A DNA stretch of 64,000 nucleotides from Pseudomonas putida (lineage in GTDB: Bacteria > Pseudomonadota > Gammaproteobacteria > Pseudomonadales > Pseudomonadaceae). Under the pieces are notes generated by a model. That model saw only the letters and a program-made list of their open reading frames with translations, did not search any database and had not been told where the DNA came from. Both the position numbers and the translations under genes were made by a program. Positions 37,223-46,277 of the stretch are shown one piece after another (the first letter of the stretch is position 1; each line of letters opens with the position of its first letter). Location: assembly GCF_028682395.1 (NCBI RefSeq), contig NZ_JANHLC010000001.1, positions 1,073,821 through 1,137,820 of the forward strand, given 5' to 3'.

Positions 37223-38242
37223 TCAAGCCGGTGTTTCCAGTTGACCAGCATTGAACTTAATCGCCAGTCCCACCAGCGGTAGGTAAGCGAGCAACAGCCC
37301 GGTAACACCATCGATGCCGCCCGCCGCAACCCACAATGCAATCGGCAGCAGCCAAGCCAGGTTGATCAGCGCCACCGCCAGGGTGACCGGCAAATGCCGT
37401 CCCGCCTGTCGCGAGGCAAACTGGTATCCGTGGCTGCGATGGGCCTCATAGACTTTATCCCCGCGCAACAGGCGACGGATCAAGGTCCAAGTGGCGTCGA
37501 CAATAAATACCCCAAGCAGAATCAACCAGCACCAGAGCAAATGCGGCGCCGTCCAGGCGGCCTGCAGCGACATGACACCCAGCGCGATACCGAGAAAGCC
37601 ACTACCGGCATCGCCCATAAAGATCTTCGCAGGTGGAAAGTTCCAGTACAGGAAGCCACAACAGGCCACACCCAGCATCAGTGGCACCAACGCTGCCTGG
37701 ATATTGCCCAGCATTGCGTAAAGCAAAGCGGCCCCCACACACACCGAAATCGCTTCGACACTGGCGATACCGTCAATACCATCCATAAAGTTATAGAGAT
37801 TGAGCAGCCAGACCAGATAGAAAGCGGCCAACACATGACCAAACCAACCAAGGTCGAACGTCATTGCGAAAACGCTCAATGGCGCCAAGCCGCCCAGCCA
37901 TGCCAACGCCCAAGTCGCGCCGATAAAATGGGCAAGCAAGCGCCAACGCGCAGCGATATGACCATGATCATCGAGAAAGCCGATCAGCGCGACCCACGCC
38001 CCTGCGCCCAGAAGCGCCCACGCACTGGACCACTCAATTGCGCCCAGCGCGGCCGCCAGCGGCAGAGCCAACAGAAAACTCAGCACAATAGCCACGCCGC
38101 CTCCGCGAGGCGTGGGCACACTGTGGGAGCTACGGGCATTGGGAATATCCATCAGGCTACGCGACAGTGCATAACGGCGCAGCAACCCGGTCAGCGCCAA
38201 TGACAACAGCCCGACCACGGGCAAGATCCACCACAGACTCAT
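37223..38242 (-). CDS. wbpL: WbpL-type undecaprenyl-phosphate GlcNAc/QuiNAc/FucNAc-1-phosphate transferase
   Basis: A 339-residue membrane protein of the WecA/MraY family with about ten spans. It starts O-unit assembly by putting a sugar-1-phosphate on undecaprenyl phosphate. Family marks are SLMDIPNARSSHSVPTPRGG, the aspartate-rich FLDDHGHIAARWRLLAH, NLYNFMDGIDGIAS, and FMGDAGSGFLG with RRLLRGDKVYEAHRSH. ATG 38242 overlaps the stop of the upstream SDR (ATGA). Which sugar is used is not shown, but WbpM and the SDR next to it suggest D-QuiNAc or D-FucNAc. Confidence 0.93.
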   Translation of the reverse strand: MSLWWILPVVGLLSLALTGLLRRYALSRSLMDIPNARSSHSVPTPRGGGVAIVLSFLLALPLAAALGAIEWSSAWALLGAGAWVALIGFLDDHGHIAARWRLLAHFIGATWALAWLGGLAPLSVFAMTFDLGWFGHVLAAFYLVWLLNLYNFMDGIDGIASVEAISVCVGAALLYAMLGNIQAALVPLMLGVACCGFLYWNFPPAKIFMGDAGSGFLGIALGVMSLQAAWTAPHLLWCWLILLGVFIVDATWTLIRRLLRGDKVYEAHRSHGYQFASRQAGRHLPVTLAVALINLAWLLPIALWVAAGGIDGVTGLLLAYLPLVGLAIKFNAGQLETPA

Positions 38243-39204
38243 CGCTTGCGCTGCTCCAGAAAATATTCGGCAGTCTTTCTCAACTGCGTATCGACATCCG
38301 TTACCGGCGTCCAATCGAGCAGCCTCTTGGTTTTTTCGATATCCACCTGCAACGATCCACACAAGCGCTGGTGGATAGACTGGCGCCCAAGTAGCGTCGC
38401 GGCAACACCCAACAGCCACATGGGCATGGGCAGCAATCGCGCCGGCCGGTTCAATGCGCGCCCCATCCGCCGCAAAAGCTCGCTGCTGGAAAGATCCTCG
38501 TCATCACTGACCAAAAACACCTGATTGACCGCCCCAGGGTGATCGATGCAAGTGACGATCAGATCCACCAGGTTATCCAGCCCGACCAGGCTGCGCTTGT
38601 TCGTGATCGAACCCAGCGGCAAGGGCACGCGCTTGCTCAGCCAGTTCATCATGCTGAGAAAGTTGGCACGCACGCCCGGGCCATACACCAGGACCGGGCG
38701 AATAATCACGACCTCCATACCCGTCTGCTCGGCCAGGGCTAGCAAACCCTGTTCGGCTTCTTGCTTGGAAATACCGTAGGGATCCAGCGGCGCGGGTTGA
38801 TCGTCTGCTGCGTAGGCTTGGCCAGGTTGCGTACCCTCGCCATTGACCTTGATCGAACTCAGATAAATGAAGCGCCTGACGCCGGCCGCCGCGGCCTGCC
38901 TGGCCAACTGCAAAGTGCCCTGGACATTGGCGCGCCGAAAGGCGGCCAATGGATCGGCGTCTGTTTCATCCATCACATGGACCCGTGCCGCGCAGTGAAT
39001 CACCACCTGGATCTCGGCAAGCGCAGCCTGCCAGTCCGTGTCGGGGGCCAGGGTTGCGACCTGGCATACCTGCACATTCACCGGCGGTTGTGCGGGCACT
39101 TGCCGATAAGCCGAGCGCAGGGCCACGCCAGGTGTATCCAACAGCCGTGCCTGAACGGCGGAGCCCACGAAACCGCTGGCCCCGGTCAATAGAATTCGCA
39201 TCAT
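38239..39204 (-). CDS. NAD-dependent epimerase/reductase, WbpV-like
   Basis: A 321-residue extended SDR. It has the nucleotide-binding ILLTGASGFVGSAV, the catalytic YGISKQEAE (Y-x3-K), and KVNGEGT. In P. aeruginosa serotypes that make UDP-D-QuiNAc, WbpV reduces the WbpM product; the gene order here (SDR-wbpL-wbpM) fits that role. A UDP-sugar 4-epimerase is the alternative. Two ATGs are adjacent at 39204 and 39201; either could be the start. It is coupled to the wbpL-like gene. Confidence 0.85.
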   Translation of the reverse strand: MMRILLTGASGFVGSAVQARLLDTPGVALRSAYRQVPAQPPVNVQVCQVATLAPDTDWQAALAEIQVVIHCAARVHVMDETDADPLAAFRRANVQGTLQLARQAAAAGVRRFIYLSSIKVNGEGTQPGQAYAADDQPAPLDPYGISKQEAEQGLLALAEQTGMEVVIIRPVLVYGPGVRANFLSMMNWLSKRVPLPLGSITNKRSLVGLDNLVDLIVTCIDHPGAVNQVFLVSDDEDLSSSELLRRMGRALNRPARLLPMPMWLLGVAATLLGRQSIHQRLCGSLQVDIEKTKRLLDWTPVTDVDTQLRKTAEYFLEQRKR

Positions 39205-39212
39205 GAGCGCGC

Positions 39213-40340
39213 TCAGGCTTTATGCCACACCGTTCGGTTGATGTAGTCCGTGTAGCTCAACACCACACGCACGACCTGCAACGATACCGGGCCGCCCTGA
39301 TAATCAGGCACCAACGGCACCCGACGCTCATCACGCGAATGCTGGCTAGTTACCACCCGTACCGCATCCATCACCGAGCCACGCTTCAGGCCACTCATTA
39401 TCAAGGTGCCTTCATCCATACCTTCCGGCCGCTCGTGAGCATTGCGCAGTGTCACGGCAGGAAGATTGAGCAGCGAAGCTTCTTCGGTGATGGTTCCGCT
39501 ATCGGACAGTACGCAAAAGGCCGACATCTGCAGCTTGATATAGTCCAGCAGACCGAACGGTTTGACGAAGCGAATCAGGGGATGATCCAGCGACTCGCCC
39601 AGGGCCTCCAGGCGCTTGCGCGTGCGCGGGTGCGTCGAGACGATCAGCGGGAACCCGTACTGGTCCGCCAGCGCTCGCAGAGTATCGAGCAAATCACGCA
39701 GATTGTCCGGGGTGTCGACGTTCTCTTCACGGTGGGCACTGACAATAAAGAACTTGTCCTGCTCCAGACCACTGCGCGCCAATACATCGGAGGCTTCAAT
39801 CTTCGGCATGTAGTAGTCGAGGACTTCCTGCATATGCGAGCCGGTCTTGATGATGGTCTCGGGACGAATGCCCTCGGCAATCAGGTAACGGCGAGCATGC
39901 TCGGTCAGCACCATATTGATATCGCTGAGGTGGTCCAGCACTTTACGGTTCAGCTCTTCCGGCACCCGCTGATCGAAGCAGCGATTGCCCGCTTCCATAT
40001 GGAACACCGGGATTTTGCGACGCTTGGCCGCAATGACCGCCAGACAGGTGTTGGTATCGCCGTAGAGCAGCAAAGCATCGGGCTTTTCCAGCTCGAAAAT
40101 CTCATCGGACTTGGCAATGACCTCAGCGATGGTCTGAGCAGCGGTATCACCTGCAGCCCCCAGAAAATGATCAGGCTTGCGAATTTCCAGATCATCGAAG
40201 AACACCTGGTTCAACTCGTAATCGTAGTTCTGCCCAGAGTGCACCAGTACATGCTCAACCTGACGATCAAGCTCGGCGATAACCCGGCTCATCTTGATCA
40301 ATTCAGGGCGAGTGCCCACCAGGGTCATCACCTTAAGCAT
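39213..40340 (-). CDS. wbjD: Non-hydrolysing UDP-N-acetylglucosamine 2-epimerase family, WbjD/FnlC type
   Basis: A 375-residue cytosolic enzyme. It shows VMTLVGTRPELIKMSRVI, the VHSGQNYD stretch, HMEAGNRC with conserved acidic and histidine residues, VSAHREEN, and SDSGTITEEAS. With the two genes upstream it forms the known three-enzyme route from UDP-GlcNAc to UDP-N-acetyl-L-fucosamine; WbjD catalyses the final C-2 epimerisation. ATG 40340 overlaps the stop of wbjB by 8 bp. The longer frame to 40463 is inside wbjB and rejected. Confidence 0.93.
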   Translation of the reverse strand: MLKVMTLVGTRPELIKMSRVIAELDRQVEHVLVHSGQNYDYELNQVFFDDLEIRKPDHFLGAAGDTAAQTIAEVIAKSDEIFELEKPDALLLYGDTNTCLAVIAAKRRKIPVFHMEAGNRCFDQRVPEELNRKVLDHLSDINMVLTEHARRYLIAEGIRPETIIKTGSHMQEVLDYYMPKIEASDVLARSGLEQDKFFIVSAHREENVDTPDNLRDLLDTLRALADQYGFPLIVSTHPRTRKRLEALGESLDHPLIRFVKPFGLLDYIKLQMSAFCVLSDSGTITEEASLLNLPAVTLRNAHERPEGMDEGTLIMSGLKRGSVMDAVRVVTSQHSRDERRVPLVPDYQGGPVSLQVVRVVLSYTDYINRTVWHKA

Positions 40341-41343
40341 TGAGCTGCTCCTTGATGTAATCGAGTTTGAGCAGCAGCTCCTTGATCCCGGCAACATCCA
40401 GGCGGGCAGTATTGTGCGAAGTGTAGTCGTCCAGCTCGGAAATCCGTTGCTCACCTTCAACAAAATACTTCTTGTAGTTCAGGTCGCGGTTATCCGCCGG
40501 AATACGGTAGTAGCGCCCCATATCCTCGGCCTTGGCCATTTCCTCGCGGGAAACCAGGGACTCGTAAAGCTTCTCGCCGTGGCGAGTACCAATCACCTTG
40601 ACGTCATTGGTCTTGGCGAACAATTGCTTGAGCGCCTCAGCCAAGTCCCCCACTGTGGAGGCCGGGGCCTTCTGGATAAACAGATCACCCTGCTGACCGT
40701 GCTCGAATGCATGCAGAACCAGATCGACCGAGTCTTCCAGGGACATCAGGAAGCGGGTCATCTCGGGATCGGTGACTGTCAACGGCTCACCGGTGCGCAA
40801 TTGCTCGACAAATAGCGGGATAACCGAGCCACGCGAGGCCATAACGTTGCCATAGCGGGTCGCGCAAATCACCGGGCCCTTGGCCGGAATCATCCGCGAC
40901 TTGGCGACCATCAGCTTCTCCGCCATGGCCTTGGAGATGCCCATGGCATTGATCGGATAGACCGCCTTGTCGGTGCTCAACACCACGACGCGCTGCACAC
41001 CGGAGGCAATGGCGGCATTGAGCACGTTCTCGGTGCCCAGTACGTTGGTGCGCACCGCTTCCATTGGATAGAACTCGCAGGAAGGCACCTGTTTGAGGGC
41101 GGCGGCATGGAAGATGTAGTCAACGCCGACCATCGCCTGGGTCAGGCTGTCGTAGTCGCGAACATCGCCGATGTAGAACTTGACCTTGTCATTGGCCAGG
41201 GCGATACGCATATCTTCCTGCTTCTTCTCGTCGCGGCTGAAGATACGAATCTCGCGCACGGCGGTATTGAGAAAACGCTTGAGGACCGTATGGCCGAAAG
41301 ATCCGGTACCACCGGTGATCATCAATACCTTGTCGTCGAACAT
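40333..41343 (-). CDS. wbjB: UDP-GlcNAc 4,6-dehydratase/5-epimerase, WbjB/FnlA type
   Basis: A 336-residue SDR that begins the UDP-L-FucNAc route. NAD binding is shown by VLMITGGTGSFGHTVLKRFL; the catalytic region is STDKAVYPINAMGISKAMAEK; RYGNVMASRGSVIPLF is a hallmark of the soluble CapE/FnlA/WbjB group. It has no membrane segment, unlike WbpM. It is transcribed between wbjC and wbjD. Confidence 0.94.
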   Translation of the reverse strand: MFDDKVLMITGGTGSFGHTVLKRFLNTAVREIRIFSRDEKKQEDMRIALANDKVKFYIGDVRDYDSLTQAMVGVDYIFHAAALKQVPSCEFYPMEAVRTNVLGTENVLNAAIASGVQRVVVLSTDKAVYPINAMGISKAMAEKLMVAKSRMIPAKGPVICATRYGNVMASRGSVIPLFVEQLRTGEPLTVTDPEMTRFLMSLEDSVDLVLHAFEHGQQGDLFIQKAPASTVGDLAEALKQLFAKTNDVKVIGTRHGEKLYESLVSREEMAKAEDMGRYYRIPADNRDLNYKKYFVEGEQRISELDDYTSHNTARLDVAGIKELLLKLDYIKEQLNA

Positions 41344-41360
41344 GTAAACCTTCCGATTTG

Positions 41361-42218
41361 TTAGCGGGTGGCGTGCATCAGCTCGATAAGCTGTGGCCAG
41401 GATGGTGCCTTGTAACCCGTGGCCAGGGTAAATCGTTCGCTATTGAGCGATCGATCAATGACCAGTGAAGCGTCCGGGCGAATTTCGATTGTCTTTTCAT
41501 ACTGACTGGCAATCAGCTCTAGCAGATCGAGCTTGGCAATCGGTTCTGCGGCAACATGATACAGACCATTGAGCTCTGGGTGCGGCAAGACGAAATCTTT
41601 CATGACGCGAGCCAGCTCAACCGTCGGCAAACCGGAGAAAATTGCTTTTGAAAAGCCACGTACAGCCCCTTCCTGTGCCAGGAACCAGTCGACCAAGGCA
41701 TAGCTGGAACTCAGCTCATGGCCAATAATCGAAGTCCGCAGGGTAATCGCGTTGGGATAGTCGTGCAGCTCTCCAATGTACTTGGATTTGCCGTACAGAT
41801 CTTCGGCGTCAGACTGATCGCCCTCCACATAACCGCCTTTGAGTCCCGAAAACACACAATCGGTACTGACATGAATCAGGCGTGCTCCAGCCAGATCACA
41901 TAATCGTGCTAGACGATGCGGCAGCATGGCATTGATCGGGAGTGCCGAAAGGGGATCCTTGGCATCGGACAACTGTTTGATCAAGCCGACACAGTTGATT
42001 ACTACATCAGGCCGTACGCTGGATAGAACAGCAACAAGTGCGTCCTGATCAAGTACATCTACCCCTGGTAACAGCGAGCTTAGCTCTACATCGGAGAAAT
42101 ACTTGAGGCCTGCCGAGCTTCGTAAAGTACCCCATACACTATACGTAGGATCACCATTAAAAGCCCTGAAGACAGCACCACCCAGCATCCCCGTTACACC
42201 TAAGACTAGAATCCGCAT
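41361..42218 (-). CDS. wbjC: UDP-2-acetamido-2,6-dideoxy-hexos-4-ulose reductase/epimerase, WbjC/FnlB type
   Basis: A 285-residue RmlD-like SDR. NAD(P) binding is by RILVLGVTGMLGGAVFRAF; catalytic YGKSKYIGE follows an upstream STDCVFSG. It fits the second enzyme of the WbjBCD route (3-epimerisation and 4-reduction). ATG 42218 has GAGAGG about 5 nt upstream; a TTG four codons upstream is not needed. Upstream of this gene the DNA becomes clearly AT-rich. Confidence 0.9.
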   Translation of the reverse strand: MRILVLGVTGMLGGAVFRAFNGDPTYSVWGTLRSSAGLKYFSDVELSSLLPGVDVLDQDALVAVLSSVRPDVVINCVGLIKQLSDAKDPLSALPINAMLPHRLARLCDLAGARLIHVSTDCVFSGLKGGYVEGDQSDAEDLYGKSKYIGELHDYPNAITLRTSIIGHELSSSYALVDWFLAQEGAVRGFSKAIFSGLPTVELARVMKDFVLPHPELNGLYHVAAEPIAKLDLLELIASQYEKTIEIRPDASLVIDRSLNSERFTLATGYKAPSWPQLIELMHATR

Positions 42219-42259
42219 AGTACCTCTCAATACTTCAAAAAAATTTGATATGCATCGAC

Positions 42260-43747
42260 TCAGGAAGCTAGTCGAGCGCGACCAAAACTGAGAATCATGT
42301 CAACATAATATATCAGAAGCACGTTAAGCATAATGGAACCGAAGAGCAAATAGCTTTGCGCCGGCACATAGCCAAAACTCATAAATCGATAAGCTACGAT
42401 CTGCCCGAATAACGAACACAACACCACGTTACGGCCACCAAATTTATAAACAAATATCTCTACCAACGCAGCTCCCACGCCGAGAGAAAACATGGCAAAA
42501 AACAAGAAACAATAAGAGCCAGGATAAAAGAAAAAAGCCACTATTCCGGACAACGAAACGAAATGAAAATTTGCTGATTGTTCATTATTATATGCGGAGT
42601 TTATTATATTAGAATCGTAAAAGCTCAGTACATTTTCATTATAAGCTTCTGCCCAGGCTTTCGTCCACAACTCCCAACCAAGACCAGGATAACTTGAAAC
42701 GGCCATAACCCCGTCCATGCCCACCCAACGATCCAGAAACAGCGCCACCACATGTTGAGCCATGGTAGGAGTTGTATGCTCAACCTTCACATCTTTCGGC
42801 CCCTCGCCGGGGGAGCTAACTATCTTTTCAGCCCGCGGCTGAGCAACAGCATCAACTTTTTCCAAATTAACCGTATAGGAGTAGGTCCGCGCATATGTTA
42901 CCCCTACAGCGGACCCGAAAAATAGCGCGGCAAATACCACCAGAACAAAAACGGCAACCGCCGCTCGAACCTTCATTCCCCCGATGCGTAACTGATAAAT
43001 AACACCGTATAACATCGACCCGGTATTAAGCACCATTCCTCGACTCAACAGAGAGATACTCGATATAGCTCCCTCCAAGAACGAATATAAAACAACCAGA
43101 AAATAACTATTGCGCTTCAATCTAAATTCAAAATTCAAAAAAACCGCAACAAAAGAGGCCAAGCCAAACAAAAGAAGCCATGCAACTATACGATTCAAGC
43201 CAAAGGGCAATACCGTGCGAGTGATCTCACCTCGCTGATAAACTCCCAAATAAATATTTGCAACACCCACTACAAGAACGAACGCCAAAAAAATAAAAAG
43301 AATAAACTTTCTATGAGACACATAAAAATTGAACAACCCTGGCAACGTATCTACAATGCATTCTTTGGGGTAATTAAAAATATACTTCCCTCTCAAATAG
43401 CTGGCAAGAAGTAGACCGGATAAACCACATACCGCGACAAGTACCGCCTGGTCGAATGCAGCAGGAGAAAAATCAAAATGACCGCTATCGATAAAATCAC
43501 CATCCATGAAAACCAAGCGATAGGAAAATTTCATCCAAAAACCTAGCCAAAAAAATACACCTATGAATGTATCAAAAAAAATGGCCTGATCTCTGAAACC
43601 AAAGTACAGGAGCCCATTAGCGACAACGCTGAGCCAAACATAGTACAAGCCAGTGCCAGGATACTTAAAGAGAGCAGAAGCAAACAAAGAAAAAACACCC
43701 AACAGGATTATAACTTTTAACCAACCAGGGAAATCACTCCACCGCAT
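42260..43747 (-). CDS. Polytopic membrane protein, candidate O-antigen polymerase (Wzy)
   Basis: A protein of about 495 residues with roughly 11-12 hydrophobic segments and one large loop (about residues 300-385 of the full frame) rich in charged residues. Wzy proteins are recognised mainly by this layout, not by sequence, and an oligosaccharide-repeat polymerase is the best guess. I chose ATG 43747 (MRWSDFPGWL) because GGTGGA precedes it; in-frame starts at 43759 and 43762 also exist. The gene lies 42 bp upstream of wbjC in an AT-rich stretch. Its neighbour upstream is the odd fusion gene. Confidence 0.7.
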   Translation of the reverse strand: MRWSDFPGWLKVIILLGVFSLFASALFKYPGTGLYYVWLSVVANGLLYFGFRDQAIFFDTFIGVFFWLGFWMKFSYRLVFMDGDFIDSGHFDFSPAAFDQAVLVAVCGLSGLLLASYLRGKYIFNYPKECIVDTLPGLFNFYVSHRKFILFIFLAFVLVVGVANIYLGVYQRGEITRTVLPFGLNRIVAWLLLFGLASFVAVFLNFEFRLKRNSYFLVVLYSFLEGAISSISLLSRGMVLNTGSMLYGVIYQLRIGGMKVRAAVAVFVLVVFAALFFGSAVGVTYARTYSYTVNLEKVDAVAQPRAEKIVSSPGEGPKDVKVEHTTPTMAQHVVALFLDRWVGMDGVMAVSSYPGLGWELWTKAWAEAYNENVLSFYDSNIINSAYNNEQSANFHFVSLSGIVAFFFYPGSYCFLFFAMFSLGVGAALVEIFVYKFGGRNVVLCSLFGQIVAYRFMSFGYVPAQSYLLFGSIMLNVLLIYYVDMILSFGRARLAS

Positions 43748-43787
43748 ATGTCCACCCATCAAAAATATGAAACACTCAAAAGCACTC

Positions 43788-46271
43788 TTACAGAGATATT
43801 AATTTATTCTGTTTTTTTACGTTGAAACCTATCAGTTTAGAAAGCAGAAACCCCCAAAGAAAAAATACGACAATGCCCGAATATGGCTGCCGCATACCAA
43901 CCTGCAAAAAATTTTCCACCAACAGGAGAAAAACTACAACTCCAAATAATCCGAAAAGCCCCCCAGACTTAAAGAGCTTAGACCAATTACGAAGGGCGAC
44001 ATAAAATGTGTATACGATGCCCAGCAATAAAGGCAACATAGCCAACACTCCAAAATCATATGAAAAGTCGAGATAATAGTTATACGCGCTCGGAAAGTCT
44101 CGGCGCTCAAGTACGTGAGAATGCCCCCCAAAAAAAGAACTTGCACTCTCTATCATCGAAGATAAATAAAACGTCCAATACCCCAAACGCGAATCTAGGT
44201 CACTTTCAAAAAAAATTGGCAACTGTTCTTTAAACCAACTATAAGACAATATAACTCTATTAATACTCGAAAAATCACCGCCCACCAAAAACATGTAGGC
44301 CAGTACGAGGCCAACACACCCCGACAAAAGAACACCTAGTGCAAAAATATGCCTATATCGAAGAACCATGCTTCTAAATAAGAAACAGAGGAGCCCCACT
44401 CCATAGAGTATTAGCGCGATAGAAGAAGAAGATAGTGCAGCGTATCCCCCCATGGCGAAAGATAAAAATAGCACCCACCACCTATAGGCCGGAAGCTCAG
44501 AAGACGAAAAAAGGACGATAAGAAACGCGCCTACAAAAACAACAGGTACATAGCTACCACTATGATAAATACTAAAAAAATACAAACATGAGGATTGAAA
44601 ACCAGCCCCATTAATTATAGTGGATGTCAACTGAAGACAAACCACAGTAATGAGAACCCAAAATAAAGATCCAGTTAAAACCGACGTAGCATCGTTCCTA
44701 ACACCAAATTGCTGCCCGAGAACAAAAGCAAACATCGGAAGAATATACTGCAGAATCAACATCATCTTAGAGCGGGCGTCAAAACCATAATCACCGGCCA
44801 TAACCAAGCTTGTAAACAACATGATTACGAATGTAAAAAATATGATTGTTAAAGATAAACGAGCACAAGAGAAACGACCCAAAACAACAATACCTAGATA
44901 GCACACCAATACTGATAGTGGCATTGGTAAAAGAGCCAAATGCCCTTCAGCAGAATAAGAGCCTTCGGCGCTGCGATATATACCGCTGGGCAGCTGAAAA
45001 AAAATCGGTAAAAAAATTAAAATTACAAGTAACCACAAAACCCAACACTCATAACGAGTATCAGATATTTTTGAAATCAATCCATTATTTTCCGTCGAGT
45101 AAAATACATACGATAAAAGTGAGCCCAACAAGTATAATCCCGACAGCGCCTCCGCACCGAGCCCGTAATAAATAAAAGGAATACAACCGACTAAAATTAT
45201 GTTAGCCAACATATCAGAGCCAAAAGCGTCCTGCCCCCGGATATTCTGTAACAACCGCAACCGGATATTTTGCGCTCCGACCATAACTGCACTCCCAATA
45301 AGAGAACAGCCAACTGCCAACCAAAAAAGAGTACTTTTTTCGGTCCATAGAAAAACATCGGGCCAAAATAGAGAGAAACTGACAACTATGGCCCCAATAC
45401 ACAGCGCCCCTAGTACCATGCAATGAATCACGCGAAGAATGTTACCAGCACGAGCGCCCTTACTCTCGTTGTGCACGAAGGTTGGGCCCAACGCTTGAGC
45501 AAATACTGACCCCAGTACACCGCCCAATGCGAAAGCGGAAAAAAAATCTCCTGCTACAGTTCGTCCTGCCAGCAGGATAATAAAGACTCGCGATACATAG
45601 ACTGAAATGCCTATCACGGCAGTAGAGCCGAAATGCGGCAACAGTAATTTCAAGGACAGCCCTCCCGAAGATGGAAGTCTAAAAGCCTCCAAAAAACTCT
45701 CGTATCGGACACACCAAAAAAATGGAGATACGGCCCATATAATAAGCGCTGTATAGCTATAACGAAGTTCGCCCTCAACACATAAGCAGAGCAAGAGCAG
45801 CAAGCTGCTAGCCGCCTGACTTAGGAAAAAGTAAATGGCGGGCCTAGGCCTGTGGCTATATTCCTGTTCACTCAAAAAAATTTCTGCAACCCACTCTACT
45901 GCACGGCGAGCTACTAGCAATAAAACTAACCAGATGCTGGAGGTAACCAAGCCAACACTTAATCCTACAGACAACAGATACAGGGGCATTAACAAAAAAC
46001 AACGGAGTCTTAGTAAATGTAATATATCGCCTTCAGATCTTCCGCTAAGGATGAGGCTCCTAGCGTTTCCAGAAAACGCATAAAAAAGAGCAACCGTAGC
46101 ACCATGGACGACGCCAAAATCAGCTGCGAGCTCAGGCTTACCAAAAAGGCTCAAACCAATCATGACCAACGTTAATGAAAACGAATTCGCCATGAACGCG
46201 GTTGGGAAAATTAATATGCTCTTCACAATATCCTTAGCTGTAAAACGCCAACATTCTTGGAGACACCTCAC
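43788..46271 (-). CDS. Fusion of flippase-like and O-antigen ligase/polymerase-like membrane modules
   Basis: An 827-residue membrane protein with roughly 22-24 hydrophobic segments. Residues 1-395 look like a Wzx/MATE-type flippase half (FSLTLVMIGLSLFGKPELAADFG, VSRVFIILLAGRTVAGDFFSAF). A polar linker (about 395-445, with a TRYECW segment and RSAEGSYSAEGH) leads to a second half, 450-827. This half has the large periplasmic loop of Wzy_C ligases or polymerases: R695 and W699, GGHSH at 715-719, NYYLD at 731-735, then DFGVLAMLP. GTG 46271 lies 6 nt after the upstream stop; an internal GTG at 46226 with AAGGA before it is an alternative start. I know of no standard family with this two-part layout. 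AT-rich, probably acquired. Confidence 0.8.
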   Translation of the reverse strand: MRCLQECWRFTAKDIVKSILIFPTAFMANSFSLTLVMIGLSLFGKPELAADFGVVHGATVALFYAFSGNARSLILSGRSEGDILHLLRLRCFLLMPLYLLSVGLSVGLVTSSIWLVLLLVARRAVEWVAEIFLSEQEYSHRPRPAIYFFLSQAASSLLLLLCLCVEGELRYSYTALIIWAVSPFFWCVRYESFLEAFRLPSSGGLSLKLLLPHFGSTAVIGISVYVSRVFIILLAGRTVAGDFFSAFALGGVLGSVFAQALGPTFVHNESKGARAGNILRVIHCMVLGALCIGAIVVSFSLFWPDVFLWTEKSTLFWLAVGCSLIGSAVMVGAQNIRLRLLQNIRGQDAFGSDMLANIILVGCIPFIYYGLGAEALSGLYLLGSLLSYVFYSTENNGLISKISDTRYECWVLWLLVILIFLPIFFQLPSGIYRSAEGSYSAEGHLALLPMPLSVLVCYLGIVVLGRFSCARLSLTIIFFTFVIMLFTSLVMAGDYGFDARSKMMLILQYILPMFAFVLGQQFGVRNDATSVLTGSLFWVLITVVCLQLTSTIINGAGFQSSCLYFFSIYHSGSYVPVVFVGAFLIVLFSSSELPAYRWWVLFLSFAMGGYAALSSSSIALILYGVGLLCFLFRSMVLRYRHIFALGVLLSGCVGLVLAYMFLVGGDFSSINRVILSYSWFKEQLPIFFESDLDSRLGYWTFYLSSMIESASSFFGGHSHVLERRDFPSAYNYYLDFSYDFGVLAMLPLLLGIVYTFYVALRNWSKLFKSGGLFGLFGVVVFLLLVENFLQVGMRQPYSGIVVFFLWGFLLSKLIGFNVKKQNKLISL

Positions 46272-46277
46272 AGCGGA

